Assembly: GCA_900470095.1 (NCBI GenBank)
Contig: UBZM01000016.1
Span: forward strand, 221,267-285,266
Reading direction: 5' to 3'
DNA length: 64,000 nucleotides
Source of the DNA: Hyphomicrobiales bacterium
Lineage (GTDB): Bacteria; Pseudomonadota; Alphaproteobacteria; Rhizobiales; Beijerinckiaceae
Shown: positions 56,915 to 64,000 of the stretch, piece after piece
Layout of the letters: each line of letters starts with the position of its first letter
How positions within the stretch are numbered: position 1 is the first letter of the stretch
Program-made: the position numbers and the translations under genes
The notes under the pieces: model-generated
Told to the model about the DNA's origin: nothing
Databases searched by the model: none
What the model saw: the letters and a program-made list of their open reading frames with translations, nothing else

Positions 56915-57928
56915 TCACCGCCCGGTCAGGAACAGGCCGGAGACAAAATAGGCGATAGCAGAGATCAGTCCCGCCATCGGCATCGTCACGATCCAGGCGA
57001 AGACGATGCCGCGAGCCACCCCCCATCGCACGGCCGTCACGCGCCGGGCGGCGCCGACACCGATGATCGCGCCTGTGATCGTATGCGTCGTCGAGACGGG
57101 GATGCCGAGATAGGTCGCCATGAACAGCGTGATCGCGCCGCCCGTTTCCGCGCAGAAACCCTGCTGGGGCGAAAGCCGAGTGATCTTCGAGCCCATGGTG
57201 TGAACGATCCGCCAGCCACCACAGAGCGTGCCGAATGCCATGGCGGCCTGGCAGGAGAGGACGACCCAGAACGGCACCGAGAACGTCTCGCCCATCATGC
57301 CGTGCGAGAACAGCAACACCGCGATGATGCCCATCGTCTTCTGCGCATCATTCGCCCCGTGTCCGAGCGAGTAGAGCGAAGCCGAAACGAACTGCAGCAG
57401 CCGGAAGGTGCTGTCGACCTTGATCGGGGCCACGCGCAGGAACACCCAGGAGACGATCAGGACCAGGAGCAGTGCCAGGGCGAAGCCGATCGCAGGAGAC
57501 ATGAAAATCGCGACGAAGGTCTTGCCGAGCCCAGACCAGACGATCGACGAGAAACCGGCCTTGCTTAGCCCCGCCCCGACCAGTCCGCCGATCAGTGCAT
57601 GCGACGAACTCGACGGAATGCCTGCGATCCAGGTGACGACATTCCAGACGATGGCGCCCGTCAGGGCACCGAAGATGACACGGTCATCGACGATCGCGGC
57701 CTGGACAATGCCGGAGCCTACGGTCTCGGCGACATGCAGGCCGAAGAACAGGAACGCGATGAAATTGAAGAAGGCAGCCCAGAACACCGCCCAGCGCGGC
57801 GCCAGAACCCTGGTCGAGACGATGGTCGCGATCGAATTGGCCGCATCGTGAAGTCCGTTCAGGAAATCGAACAGAAGCGCGACCGCGATCAGGAAGACCA
57901 GGGCGAAGGCGACGCTTGAGAAATCCAC
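56915..57928 (-). CDS. pit: Low-affinity inorganic phosphate transporter (PiT family)
   Basis: This 337-residue membrane protein has the two PiT signatures: FDFLNGLHDAANSIATIVSTRVL near the N-terminus and SLGHGANDAQKTMGIIAVLL in the middle, both with the GANDA/HDAAN motif for phosphate. It imports phosphate with protons as a metal-phosphate complex. It lies 12 nt after a DUF47 gene, the arrangement of the orfA-pit operon of Sinorhizobium meliloti, which is repressed by PhoB under phosphate limitation. Confidence 0.94.
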   Translation of the reverse strand: MDFSSVAFALVFLIAVALLFDFLNGLHDAANSIATIVSTRVLAPRWAVFWAAFFNFIAFLFFGLHVAETVGSGIVQAAIVDDRVIFGALTGAIVWNVVTWIAGIPSSSSHALIGGLVGAGLSKAGFSSIVWSGLGKTFVAIFMSPAIGFALALLLVLIVSWVFLRVAPIKVDSTFRLLQFVSASLYSLGHGANDAQKTMGIIAVLLFSHGMMGETFSVPFWVVLSCQAAMAFGTLCGGWRIVHTMGSKITRLSPQQGFCAETGGAITLFMATYLGIPVSTTHTITGAIIGVGAARRVTAVRWGVARGIVFAWIVTMPMAGLISAIAYFVSGLFLTGR

Positions 57929-57940
57929 CGGACCAACCGC

Positions 57941-58585
57941 CTAGAGATGTTCGAGGACGATGCGACTGACGCGCTTGGCGACATCCTCGAAGCGGTCCAC
58001 CACCTTCTCGAGATGATCGTAGATCTCTGCGCCGACGATGAAGCCCATCGTGTCCGAGGTCTGGTGCGCCTTGAACAACGCCTTCAGGCCTTGGTCGTGC
58101 AGTTCGTCGGATCGCTCTTCGATGGCCCGGATGTCCTTCGCGAGTGCGCCGATCGAAATCGCATGCTTCTTGATGTCGCGTAGCATCGGCAGCAGCACGA
58201 CGACGCGCTCGGACGCCTGGACGATGACAGCCCCGAGTTCCTTCATGCAGGGCTCGAAGCTCGCAACCTCGAACAACGTGATCGCCTTTACGGTCTTCTG
58301 CATCTGGTCGATGGCGTCGTCCATCGAACCGATCAGCTCCTCGATATCGCCACGATCGAAGGGAGTGATGAAGGTGCGGCCGACTTCCAGCATCACCTCC
58401 GCGGCGATATCGTCGGCGCGATTTTCCTGGAACAATACTTCCGCGCAACCTGCCTCCACCGGGGTCTCGCCCCTGAGCAGGCCGTTCAGGGCCACAGCAC
58501 CTGCCACCAATGTCCTGGAATGGCTCTCGAACAGGTCGAAGAACTTGGGCTCCTTGGGCACGAGCTTCTGAAACCAGCCGAGCAT
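57941..58585 (-). CDS. DUF47-family PhoU-like protein (Pit accessory protein)
   Basis: The 214-residue, largely helical protein begins MLGWFQKLVPKEPKFFDLFE and includes FITPFDRGDIEELIGSMDDAIDQM, the DUF47 signature, with two PhoU-like helical bundles. DUF47 proteins occur next to Pit transporters and are thought to regulate phosphate uptake. It is the first gene of the two-gene operon with pit. A Pho-box-like direct repeat lies 14 nt upstream of its start. Confidence 0.92.
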   Translation of the reverse strand: MLGWFQKLVPKEPKFFDLFESHSRTLVAGAVALNGLLRGETPVEAGCAEVLFQENRADDIAAEVMLEVGRTFITPFDRGDIEELIGSMDDAIDQMQKTVKAITLFEVASFEPCMKELGAVIVQASERVVVLLPMLRDIKKHAISIGALAKDIRAIEERSDELHDQGLKALFKAHQTSDTMGFIVGAEIYDHLEKVVDRFEDVAKRVSRIVLEHL

Positions 58586-58905
58586 CGGCGCCTCGTTATG
58601 TCATCGATCCGTCACAATCGCGATAAGCGGTTGGTATATTGCTGTAAAGCCGTCGGAAAGCTTGAACGACCGGATGCACGACCGGCTCGGAGTTCATCTG
58701 CGACGCTTCCTGGGTGGCGCGCTGCGGCTCGAACCTGCTCTCATGGGTCAGCCTCTCACGACATTGGGAGGGGCTGAATGCAGCACATCAATGCCGGCAC
58801 ATGCGGATTTCGCGCAGATGAGCGGAAGATTACCTCTGATTCATGTGCAGCGGACCTGAATGCGGGTTAGCATGCGGCTCCAGCTTAGGCGGCTTGGACA
58901 CACAG
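58586..58905. other. Divergent intergenic region between the DUF47-pit and RND operons
   Basis: This 320-bp gap holds the promoters of both operons. Next to the DUF47 start is a Pho-box-like repeat (58599-58615). The rest is mixed in composition, with AT-rich spots near 58630 (GGTATATTGCTGTAAAG). Small open frames inside it (for example 58662-58859) lack ribosome sites and domain features, so I call no gene here. Confidence 0.5.
58599..58615. promoter_or_regulatory. Pho-box-like direct repeat upstream of DUF47-pit
   Basis: TGTCAT (58599-58604) and CGTCAC (58610-58615) are imperfect direct repeats with exactly 11 bp from start to start, the period of PhoB half-sites (consensus about CTGTCAT repeated every 11 bp). 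The site is only 14-30 nt from the DUF47 start codon, a position that suits repression better than activation. The second half-site is a weak match. Confidence 0.4.
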
Positions 58906-60174
58906 ATGAACCTGAAGCCGGAGTTTCCGGTAGCCGCTCCGATCGCGGACAGACCGGTCGCCAGCCCGTCACGGACGAGACGCGGCGGCAGGGTCGTGCT
59001 CATGCTCGTATTGATCGCGGCGGGCTTGGGGTCATGGTGGTGGCTGCGGCCGGGCGCCGAGCAACCGACCAGCCGCGTGCGAACCGCGCCGACCACATCG
59101 GTTGTCTCCGCGCAGGCAAACCATGGCGACATCGCGATCAACATCGACGCGCTTGGCACCGTCACAGCCCTGGCAACCGTCACGGTCAGGTCGCAGATCA
59201 GCGGACAGCTGGTTCGCGTGGATTTCAAGGAAGGCCAGGACGTCAAGAAGGGCGATCTGCTGGCCGAGATCGACTCCCGCCCCTACGAGGCGACGCTGGC
59301 GCAGATGAAAGGGCAATTGGCACGCGACGAGGCCCTGTTGAAGGGAGCCCAGGTCGACCTGGCACGTTACCAGGGGCTGTCGGCTCAGAACGCCGTGCCG
59401 CATCAAACCCTCGACACGCAGGTTGCGCTGGTCGCGCAATATCAAGGCACCGTCGCGGCCGATCGGGCCCAGGTCATGGCTGCCGAGGTCAATCTGCAAT
59501 ATACCCGGATCGTCGCGCCTCTCGATGGCCGCGTCGGGCTGCGTCAGGTCGACGCCGGCAACTATGTGACTGCCGGCGATGCGAACGGCATCGTCGTGAT
59601 CACGCAATTGGCGCCGATCAGCGTGCTCTTCACCGTGCCCGAGGACAATCTTCAGGCGATCGCCGCGCGTCTTCGCGACGGAGCGGCCCTGCCGGTCCAG
59701 GCGTTCGATCGCGCCGGCACGAAGGGTCTCGCGGAGGGCACGTTGCAGACCTTCGACAGCCAGATCGACCCGACGACGGGAACGATCAAGCTGCGCGCGC
59801 TCTTCGGCAACGGCACGAGAGCACTCTATCCGAACCAGTTCGTGAACATTCGTCTGCTGCTAGACACGCGCAAGGGCGTGACGCAGATCCCGTCGGCAGG
59901 CGTTCAGCGCGGCGTGCCGGGAACCTTCGTCTACCTCGTCAATGCGGATAGCACGGTCTCCGTCCGCAAGGTCGAACTCGGCGTCTCCGACGGAGATCAT
60001 GTCGAGGTGGTCTCCGGCCTGAAGCCGGGAGACACCATCGTCATCGACGGTGCCGACAAGCTGCGCGACGGTGCCAGGGTCAGCACACGTGCGCCGGGCG
60101 GCCAAACCGGCACGCAGCCGGCCGCGCCGCCTGCCGGCGGCAACCGCCGTTCGGCTGGCGGATCACCGACATGA
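58906..60174 (+). CDS. mdtA: RND efflux periplasmic adaptor (membrane fusion protein, MdtA-like)
   Basis: This 422-residue protein has a single N-terminal membrane segment (about 27-46) and the HlyD/RND adaptor order: lipoyl half-motif ([30 protein letters not shown]), an alpha-hairpin with ARYQGL-type heptads, a second lipoyl half ([23 protein letters not shown]), beta-barrel and membrane-proximal domain. It connects the inner-membrane pump to an outer-membrane channel. The start is at [10 protein letters not shown], and the stop overlaps the pump gene by 4 nt. The C-terminal 30 residues are Gly/Pro-rich, as in many adaptors. Confidence 0.92.
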   Translation: MNLKPEFPVAAPIADRPVASPSRTRRGGRVVLMLVLIAAGLGSWWWLRPGAEQPTSRVRTAPTTSVVSAQANHGDIAINIDALGTVTALATVTVRSQISGQLVRVDFKEGQDVKKGDLLAEIDSRPYEATLAQMKGQLARDEALLKGAQVDLARYQGLSAQNAVPHQTLDTQVALVAQYQGTVAADRAQVMAAEVNLQYTRIVAPLDGRVGLRQVDAGNYVTAGDANGIVVITQLAPISVLFTVPEDNLQAIAARLRDGAALPVQAFDRAGTKGLAEGTLQTFDSQIDPTTGTIKLRALFGNGTRALYPNQFVNIRLLLDTRKGVTQIPSAGVQRGVPGTFVYLVNADSTVSVRKVELGVSDGDHVEVVSGLKPGDTIVIDGADKLRDGARVSTRAPGGQTGTQPAAPPAGGNRRSAGGSPT

Positions 60175-63100
60175 GCCCGTCCCGGCCCTTCATCCTGCGG
60201 CCGGTTGCCACGACGCTGCTGATGGTCGCGATCATGCTCTCCGGCATTCTCGCCTTCCGGTTCCTGCCGGTGGCTGCGCTACCGGAGGTCGACTACCCGA
60301 CCATCCAGGTCCAGACCTTCTATCCGGGGGCAAGCCCCGACGTGATGACATCATCCGTGACAGCGCCGCTCGAGGTGCAGTTCGGCCAGATGCCGAATCT
60401 GAACCAGATGAGTTCGGCAAGCTCTGGCGGCGCCTCGGTCATCACCTTGCAATTCGGGCTGAACATCTCGCTGGATGTCGCAGAGCAGGAGGTCCAGGCC
60501 GCCATCAATGCGGCAGGTAACCTGCTGCCGGCCGATCTGCCGGCGCCACCGATCTACGCAAAGGTCAACCCCGCCGATGCGCCGATCCTGACGCTGGGGC
60601 TGACCTCGGCGACGATCCCGCTGACCCAGGTGCAGGACTTCGCCAATACGCGCCTGGCACAGAAGATATCGCAGCTTCCCGGCGTGGGGCTCGTCAGTAT
60701 CAGCGGTGGCCAGCGGCCAGCCGTCCGCATCCGGGCCGATATCCGTAAGCTCGCCGCCTATGGTCTGAATATCGACGACCTGCGCACCACGCTCGGCAAT
60801 GCCAATGTCAACACGCCTAAGGGAAGTTTCGATGGGGCGATGCGCGCCTCGACGATCAATGCGAACGACCAGATCCGTGCGGCCGGCGGTTATCGCTCGC
60901 TGATCATCGCCTACAAGAACGGCGCGGCGGTTCGGCTCAGCGATGTGGGGGCCGTTGTCGACGGAGCCGAGAACGACAAGCTGGGCGCCTGGATGAACAC
61001 GGTGCCGGCCGTGATCCTCAACATTCAGCGCCAGCCGGGCGCCAATGTCATTTCGGTCGTGGACGGCATCAAGGCACTCTTGCCGCAACTCCAGGCGACG
61101 CTACCGGCCGCGATCGACATGACCGTGCTGACCGACAGGACCGTGACCATTCGCGCCTCGGTCCGCGATGTCGAATACGAGCTTTCACTCGCGGTCATTC
61201 TCGTCGTGCTGGTGATCTTCGTCTTTCTGCGCAGCCCGCGCGCCACTCTGATCCCCAGCCTGTCAGTTCCGCTCTCGCTCGTCGGCACATTGGGGGCCAT
61301 GTATCTGTTCGGCTTCAGCCTCAACAATCTGACGCTGATGGCACTGACCATTTCGACCGGCTTCGTCGTCGACGACGCCATCGTCGTCATCGAGAACATC
61401 TCGCGCTATCTCGAAGATGGCGAGTCCCCGCTGGCTGCCGCATTGCGGGGGTCGGAGCAGATTGGCTTCACCATCATCTCGCTGACGGTGTCGCTCATCG
61501 CCGTCCTGATCCCATTGCTGTTCATGGGCGATGTGGTCGGCCGGCTATTCCGGGAATTCGCGATCACCCTGTCGGTGACGATCCTGATCTCTGCCGTCGT
61601 CTCCTTGACGCTCGTACCCATGGCCTGTGCCAAGCTGTTGAAACCCGTGGCCGAGACCACCGAGAACCGCCTCCAGCGCAGCAGCCGCAAGGCTTTCGAC
61701 GGGATCATCGCCGCCTATGGGCGTATGCTCAGCTGGGTGCTCGACAGGCAGACGCTGGTGCTGCTTGTCGCTTTGGCGACGTTCGGGCTGACCGGGTATC
61801 TCTACGCTGTCATCCCCAAGGGCTTCTTCCCACAGCAGGACACCGGCATCATCCAGGCGATCACGGAGGCGCCGCAATCGGCCTCCTATGCCGCGATGGC
61901 GGCCCGGCAGCAGGCTCTTGCCGTCGAAATTCTGAAGGACCCCGATGTCGACAGCCTGTCCTCCTTCATTGGCGTCGACGGCACCAACAGCACGCTCAAC
62001 AGCGGCCGGATCCTGATCAATCTCAAGCCGCATGAGGACCGCAAATCGGACACTGCGGCCGTCATGGAGCGCCTGAAGCAGCGCACGGACAGCCTGCCGG
62101 GCATCACGCTCTACATGCAGCCGGTACAGGACCTGACAGTCGAGGGCATCGTCAGCCGCATGCAGTACCAGTTCGTCCTGCAGGCCTCGGATGCCGCACA
62201 ACTGGCGGAGTGGACCCCCCGGCTCGTCGAGCACCTGGCGTCATTGCCGCAATTTGCCGAAGTAGCGAGCGACATTTCCGCGACCGGACTGGCCGTCTTC
62301 GTCGACATAGACCGCGACCAGGCCGCTCGCTTCGGCATCACGCCTGCGACGATCGACAACGCGCTCTATGACTCGTTTGGACAGCGCATCGTCTCGACGA
62401 TCTTCACGAACTCGAACCAGTACAGGGTCATTCTGGAAGCCGATCCGCTGCTGCAGACGTCACTGCGCTCGCTCTCGTCGCTCTACCTGCCGTCATCGGT
62501 GGGCGGCGGGCCGGTGCCGCTGGCGGTCGTTGCGAAGATCCGCGAGGGAACGGCCCCGCTGCAGATCTCACATCTCGGTCAGTTCCCCTCGGCGACCGTG
62601 TCGTTCAACCTGGCGCCTGACGCATCGATCGGCGAGGCTGTGACGGCGATCAAGCAGGCACAGGCCGAGATCGCCCTTCCGGCGAGCGTGACCAGCACTT
62701 TCCTGGGCGCGGCGCAGGCCTTCCAGTCGTCGCTGTCCAACCAGATCCTGCTGATCCTCGCCGCGATCGTGACGGTTTATATCGTACTGGGCGTGCTCTA
62801 TGAGAGCTTCATCCACCCGCTCACGATCCTGTCCACCTTGCCGTCAGCCGGGATCGGCGCGCTTCTGGCGCTCATGGCGGCCGGCCAGGAACTGACAATC
62901 GTAGCCATTATCGGCATCATTCTCCTGATCGGCATCGTGAAGAAGAACGCGATCATGATGATCGACTTTGCCCTGGATGCGGAACGCAACCAGGGCAAGA
63001 CGCCGCGCGAGGCGATCTACCAGGCCTGCCTGCTGCGCTTCCGGCCGATCCTGATGACGACGATGGCGGCCGTGCTCGGTGCCCTGCCACTCATGCTGGG

Positions 63101-63284
63101 GACGGGCGCGGGCTCGGAGCTCCGGCATCCGCTGGGGATCGCCATCGTCGGCGGCCTGCTGGTCAGCCAGTTGCTCACGCTGTTCACGACGCCCGTAATC
63201 TATCTCTGGTTCGACCGGCTGGCCGTGCGCTTCACCGGCCGCCAGGCGCGGGGCGCACCAGTCCCTGAAGCCCTTGAACCATGA
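60171..63284 (+). CDS. mdtB: RND multidrug efflux pump subunit (MdtB-like)
   Basis: The 1037-residue protein is a full-length HAE1-type RND transporter: an N-terminal [16 protein letters not shown] segment, porter-domain motifs, and twelve membrane segments. The proton-relay acidic pair is Asp401-Asp402 in [13 protein letters not shown] on TM4, with a late [14 protein letters not shown] motif. It exports drugs or metabolites using the proton gradient. A second, related pump gene follows with a 4-nt overlap, as in mdtABC, where the two pumps form a mixed trimer. Confidence 0.94.
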   Translation: MSPSRPFILRPVATTLLMVAIMLSGILAFRFLPVAALPEVDYPTIQVQTFYPGASPDVMTSSVTAPLEVQFGQMPNLNQMSSASSGGASVITLQFGLNISLDVAEQEVQAAINAAGNLLPADLPAPPIYAKVNPADAPILTLGLTSATIPLTQVQDFANTRLAQKISQLPGVGLVSISGGQRPAVRIRADIRKLAAYGLNIDDLRTTLGNANVNTPKGSFDGAMRASTINANDQIRAAGGYRSLIIAYKNGAAVRLSDVGAVVDGAENDKLGAWMNTVPAVILNIQRQPGANVISVVDGIKALLPQLQATLPAAIDMTVLTDRTVTIRASVRDVEYELSLAVILVVLVIFVFLRSPRATLIPSLSVPLSLVGTLGAMYLFGFSLNNLTLMALTISTGFVVDDAIVVIENISRYLEDGESPLAAALRGSEQIGFTIISLTVSLIAVLIPLLFMGDVVGRLFREFAITLSVTILISAVVSLTLVPMACAKLLKPVAETTENRLQRSSRKAFDGIIAAYGRMLSWVLDRQTLVLLVALATFGLTGYLYAVIPKGFFPQQDTGIIQAITEAPQSASYAAMAARQQALAVEILKDPDVDSLSSFIGVDGTNSTLNSGRILINLKPHEDRKSDTAAVMERLKQRTDSLPGITLYMQPVQDLTVEGIVSRMQYQFVLQASDAAQLAEWTPRLVEHLASLPQFAEVASDISATGLAVFVDIDRDQAARFGITPATIDNALYDSFGQRIVSTIFTNSNQYRVILEADPLLQTSLRSLSSLYLPSSVGGGPVPLAVVAKIREGTAPLQISHLGQFPSATVSFNLAPDASIGEAVTAIKQAQAEIALPASVTSTFLGAAQAFQSSLSNQILLILAAIVTVYIVLGVLYESFIHPLTILSTLPSAGIGALLALMAAGQELTIVAIIGIILLIGIVKKNAIMMIDFALDAERNQGKTPREAIYQACLLRFRPILMTTMAAVLGALPLMLGTGAGSELRHPLGIAIVGGLLVSQLLTLFTTPVIYLWFDRLAVRFTGRQARGAPVPEALEP

Positions 63285-64000
63285 ACCCGTCGCGCGCCTT
63301 CATCCGGCGGCCCGTCGCGACGACCCTGCTAACCGTCTGGCTTGCCGCGATCGGTGCCGTCGCCTTCTTCCAGCTCCCGGTCGCACCGCTGCCCGAGGTC
63401 GATTTTCCAACGATCTCGGTCCAGGCAACGCTCCCTGGCGGCAGCCCCCAGGACGTCGCCACCACCGTCGCAAGCCCGCTCGAGCGCCATCTCGGCCAGA
63501 TTGCCGACGTGACGGAGATGACGTCGTCCAGCACGGTCGGCGGAACGCGGATCACGCTGCAGTTCGGCCTCAGCCGGGACATCGACGGTGCCGCCCGCGA
63601 CGTGCAGGCTGCGATCAATGCGGCGCGCGCCGACCTTCCGACGAGCCTGCGCGCCAATCCGACCTATCGCAAGGTCAATCCAGCGGATGCGCCCGTGCTC
63701 ATCCTGACGCTCACCTCCGACACCAAGACCCGCGGGGAGCTCTACGATGCGGCCACCACGGTGCTGGCTCAGAAGCTGTCGCAGGTGGAAGGCGTCGGTG
63801 AAGTCATCGTCGGCGGCGGTTCGCTGCCGGCTGTACGGGTCGAGCTGAACCCGCAGGCCCTCTACAAATATGGAATCGGACTGGAGGATGTTCGCGCGGC
63901 GATCGCCAGCGCCAACGCCCATAGTCCGAAGGGCGCGATCGACGTCGGCGATCGCCGCTACCAGATCTATGCCAATGATCAGGCTGAAAGAGCGGCCCAG
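63281..64000 (+). CDS. mdtC: RND multidrug efflux pump subunit (MdtC-like), truncated by window edge
   Basis: The first 240 residues of a second RND pump run off the right edge. It begins [25 protein letters not shown] and continues with VSTPLER-like, [24 protein letters not shown] and [23 protein letters not shown] motifs, parallel to the preceding pump but clearly divergent from it. The ATGA overlap shows coupling with mdtB. The full length and the presence of an outer-membrane channel gene downstream cannot be judged here. Confidence 0.93.
   Translation, partial: MNPSRAFIRRPVATTLLTVWLAAIGAVAFFQLPVAPLPEVDFPTISVQATLPGGSPQDVATTVASPLERHLGQIADVTEMTSSSTVGGTRITLQFGLSRDIDGAARDVQAAINAARADLPTSLRANPTYRKVNPADAPVLILTLTSDTKTRGELYDAATTVLAQKLSQVEGVGEVIVGGGSLPAVRVELNPQALYKYGIGLEDVRAAIASANAHSPKGAIDVGDRRYQIYANDQAERAAQ

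Noticed and set aside
58662-58859. A 65-codon frame in the gap before mdtA
   Set aside because: There is no ribosome site, signal peptide or recognisable motif, and it lies in a promoter region. Conservation would be needed to revive it.

Overview
The window is GC-rich, tightly packed bacterial chromosome with about 59 protein genes, mostly in short same-strand operons with 1-11 nt overlaps. I see no rRNA, tRNA, insertion sequence, prophage or CRISPR array. Gene content and arrangement point to an alphaproteobacterium of the order Hyphomicrobiales (Rhizobiales): a CheD-containing che cluster without cheZ, a DUF47-pit operon like the orfA-pit operon of Sinorhizobium, an ArsR/SahR-type regulator, many oligopeptide-type ABC importers, and short palindromic intergenic repeats of a kind found in Bosea and its relatives. 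A Bosea-like organism is my best guess. It is inferred from style, not from a marker gene.

Layout. 1-12.4 kb is a mosaic of small regulator/target units: an ArsR-family regulator cut by the left edge, a MocR regulator divergent from an EamA exporter, cspA, a periplasmic GH3 beta-glucosidase, YitT, L-lactate dehydrogenase (lldD), the ABC-F factor ettA, a TetR/SDR divergon and an Lrp/EamA divergon. 12.4-19 kb has a DHFR-like reductase, an exported beta-lactamase-fold protein, a small exported protein, a second TetR/SDR divergon, a Kef-type K+/H+ antiporter and an aldo/keto reductase. 19-25 kb has a fliK-fhlB flagellar pair away from other flagellar genes, a GNAT protein, mog, a mannose-1-phosphate guanylyltransferase and a Tat-exported glutathione peroxidase.

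25.0-35.7 kb is an 11-gene chemotaxis cluster read on the minus strand: soluble receptor, response regulator, STAS protein, cheY, cheA, cheW, membrane receptor, cheR, cheD, cheB, second cheY. The membrane receptor ends in an xWxxF pentapeptide, the known CheR/CheB tether, and lies directly upstream of cheR.

35.8-45.7 kb is a catabolic island: a complete peptide-type ABC importer, two amidohydrolases, a divergent GntR/FCD regulator and a flavin reductase. One amidohydrolase has the full cytosine-deaminase metal site. The other has lost the N-terminal HxH. The likely job is uptake and hydrolysis of a small amide or N-heterocycle. 45.7-49.8 kb has an SLC13-type permease, an EamA transporter and an M20 deacylase. 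50-56.1 kb is a second peptide-type importer with a fused double ATPase and a divergent IclR regulator. 56.4-58.6 kb has a Nudix hydrolase and the DUF47-pit phosphate uptake operon, with a Pho-box-like repeat next to the operon start. 58.9-64 kb starts an mdtABC-type RND efflux operon that runs off the right edge.

I found no clearly new defence or mobile system. The observations most worth following are the divergent amidohydrolase in the catabolic island, the receptor tether in the che cluster, the standalone FlhB-tail protein beside fliK, and several well-formed palindromic regulatory sites.
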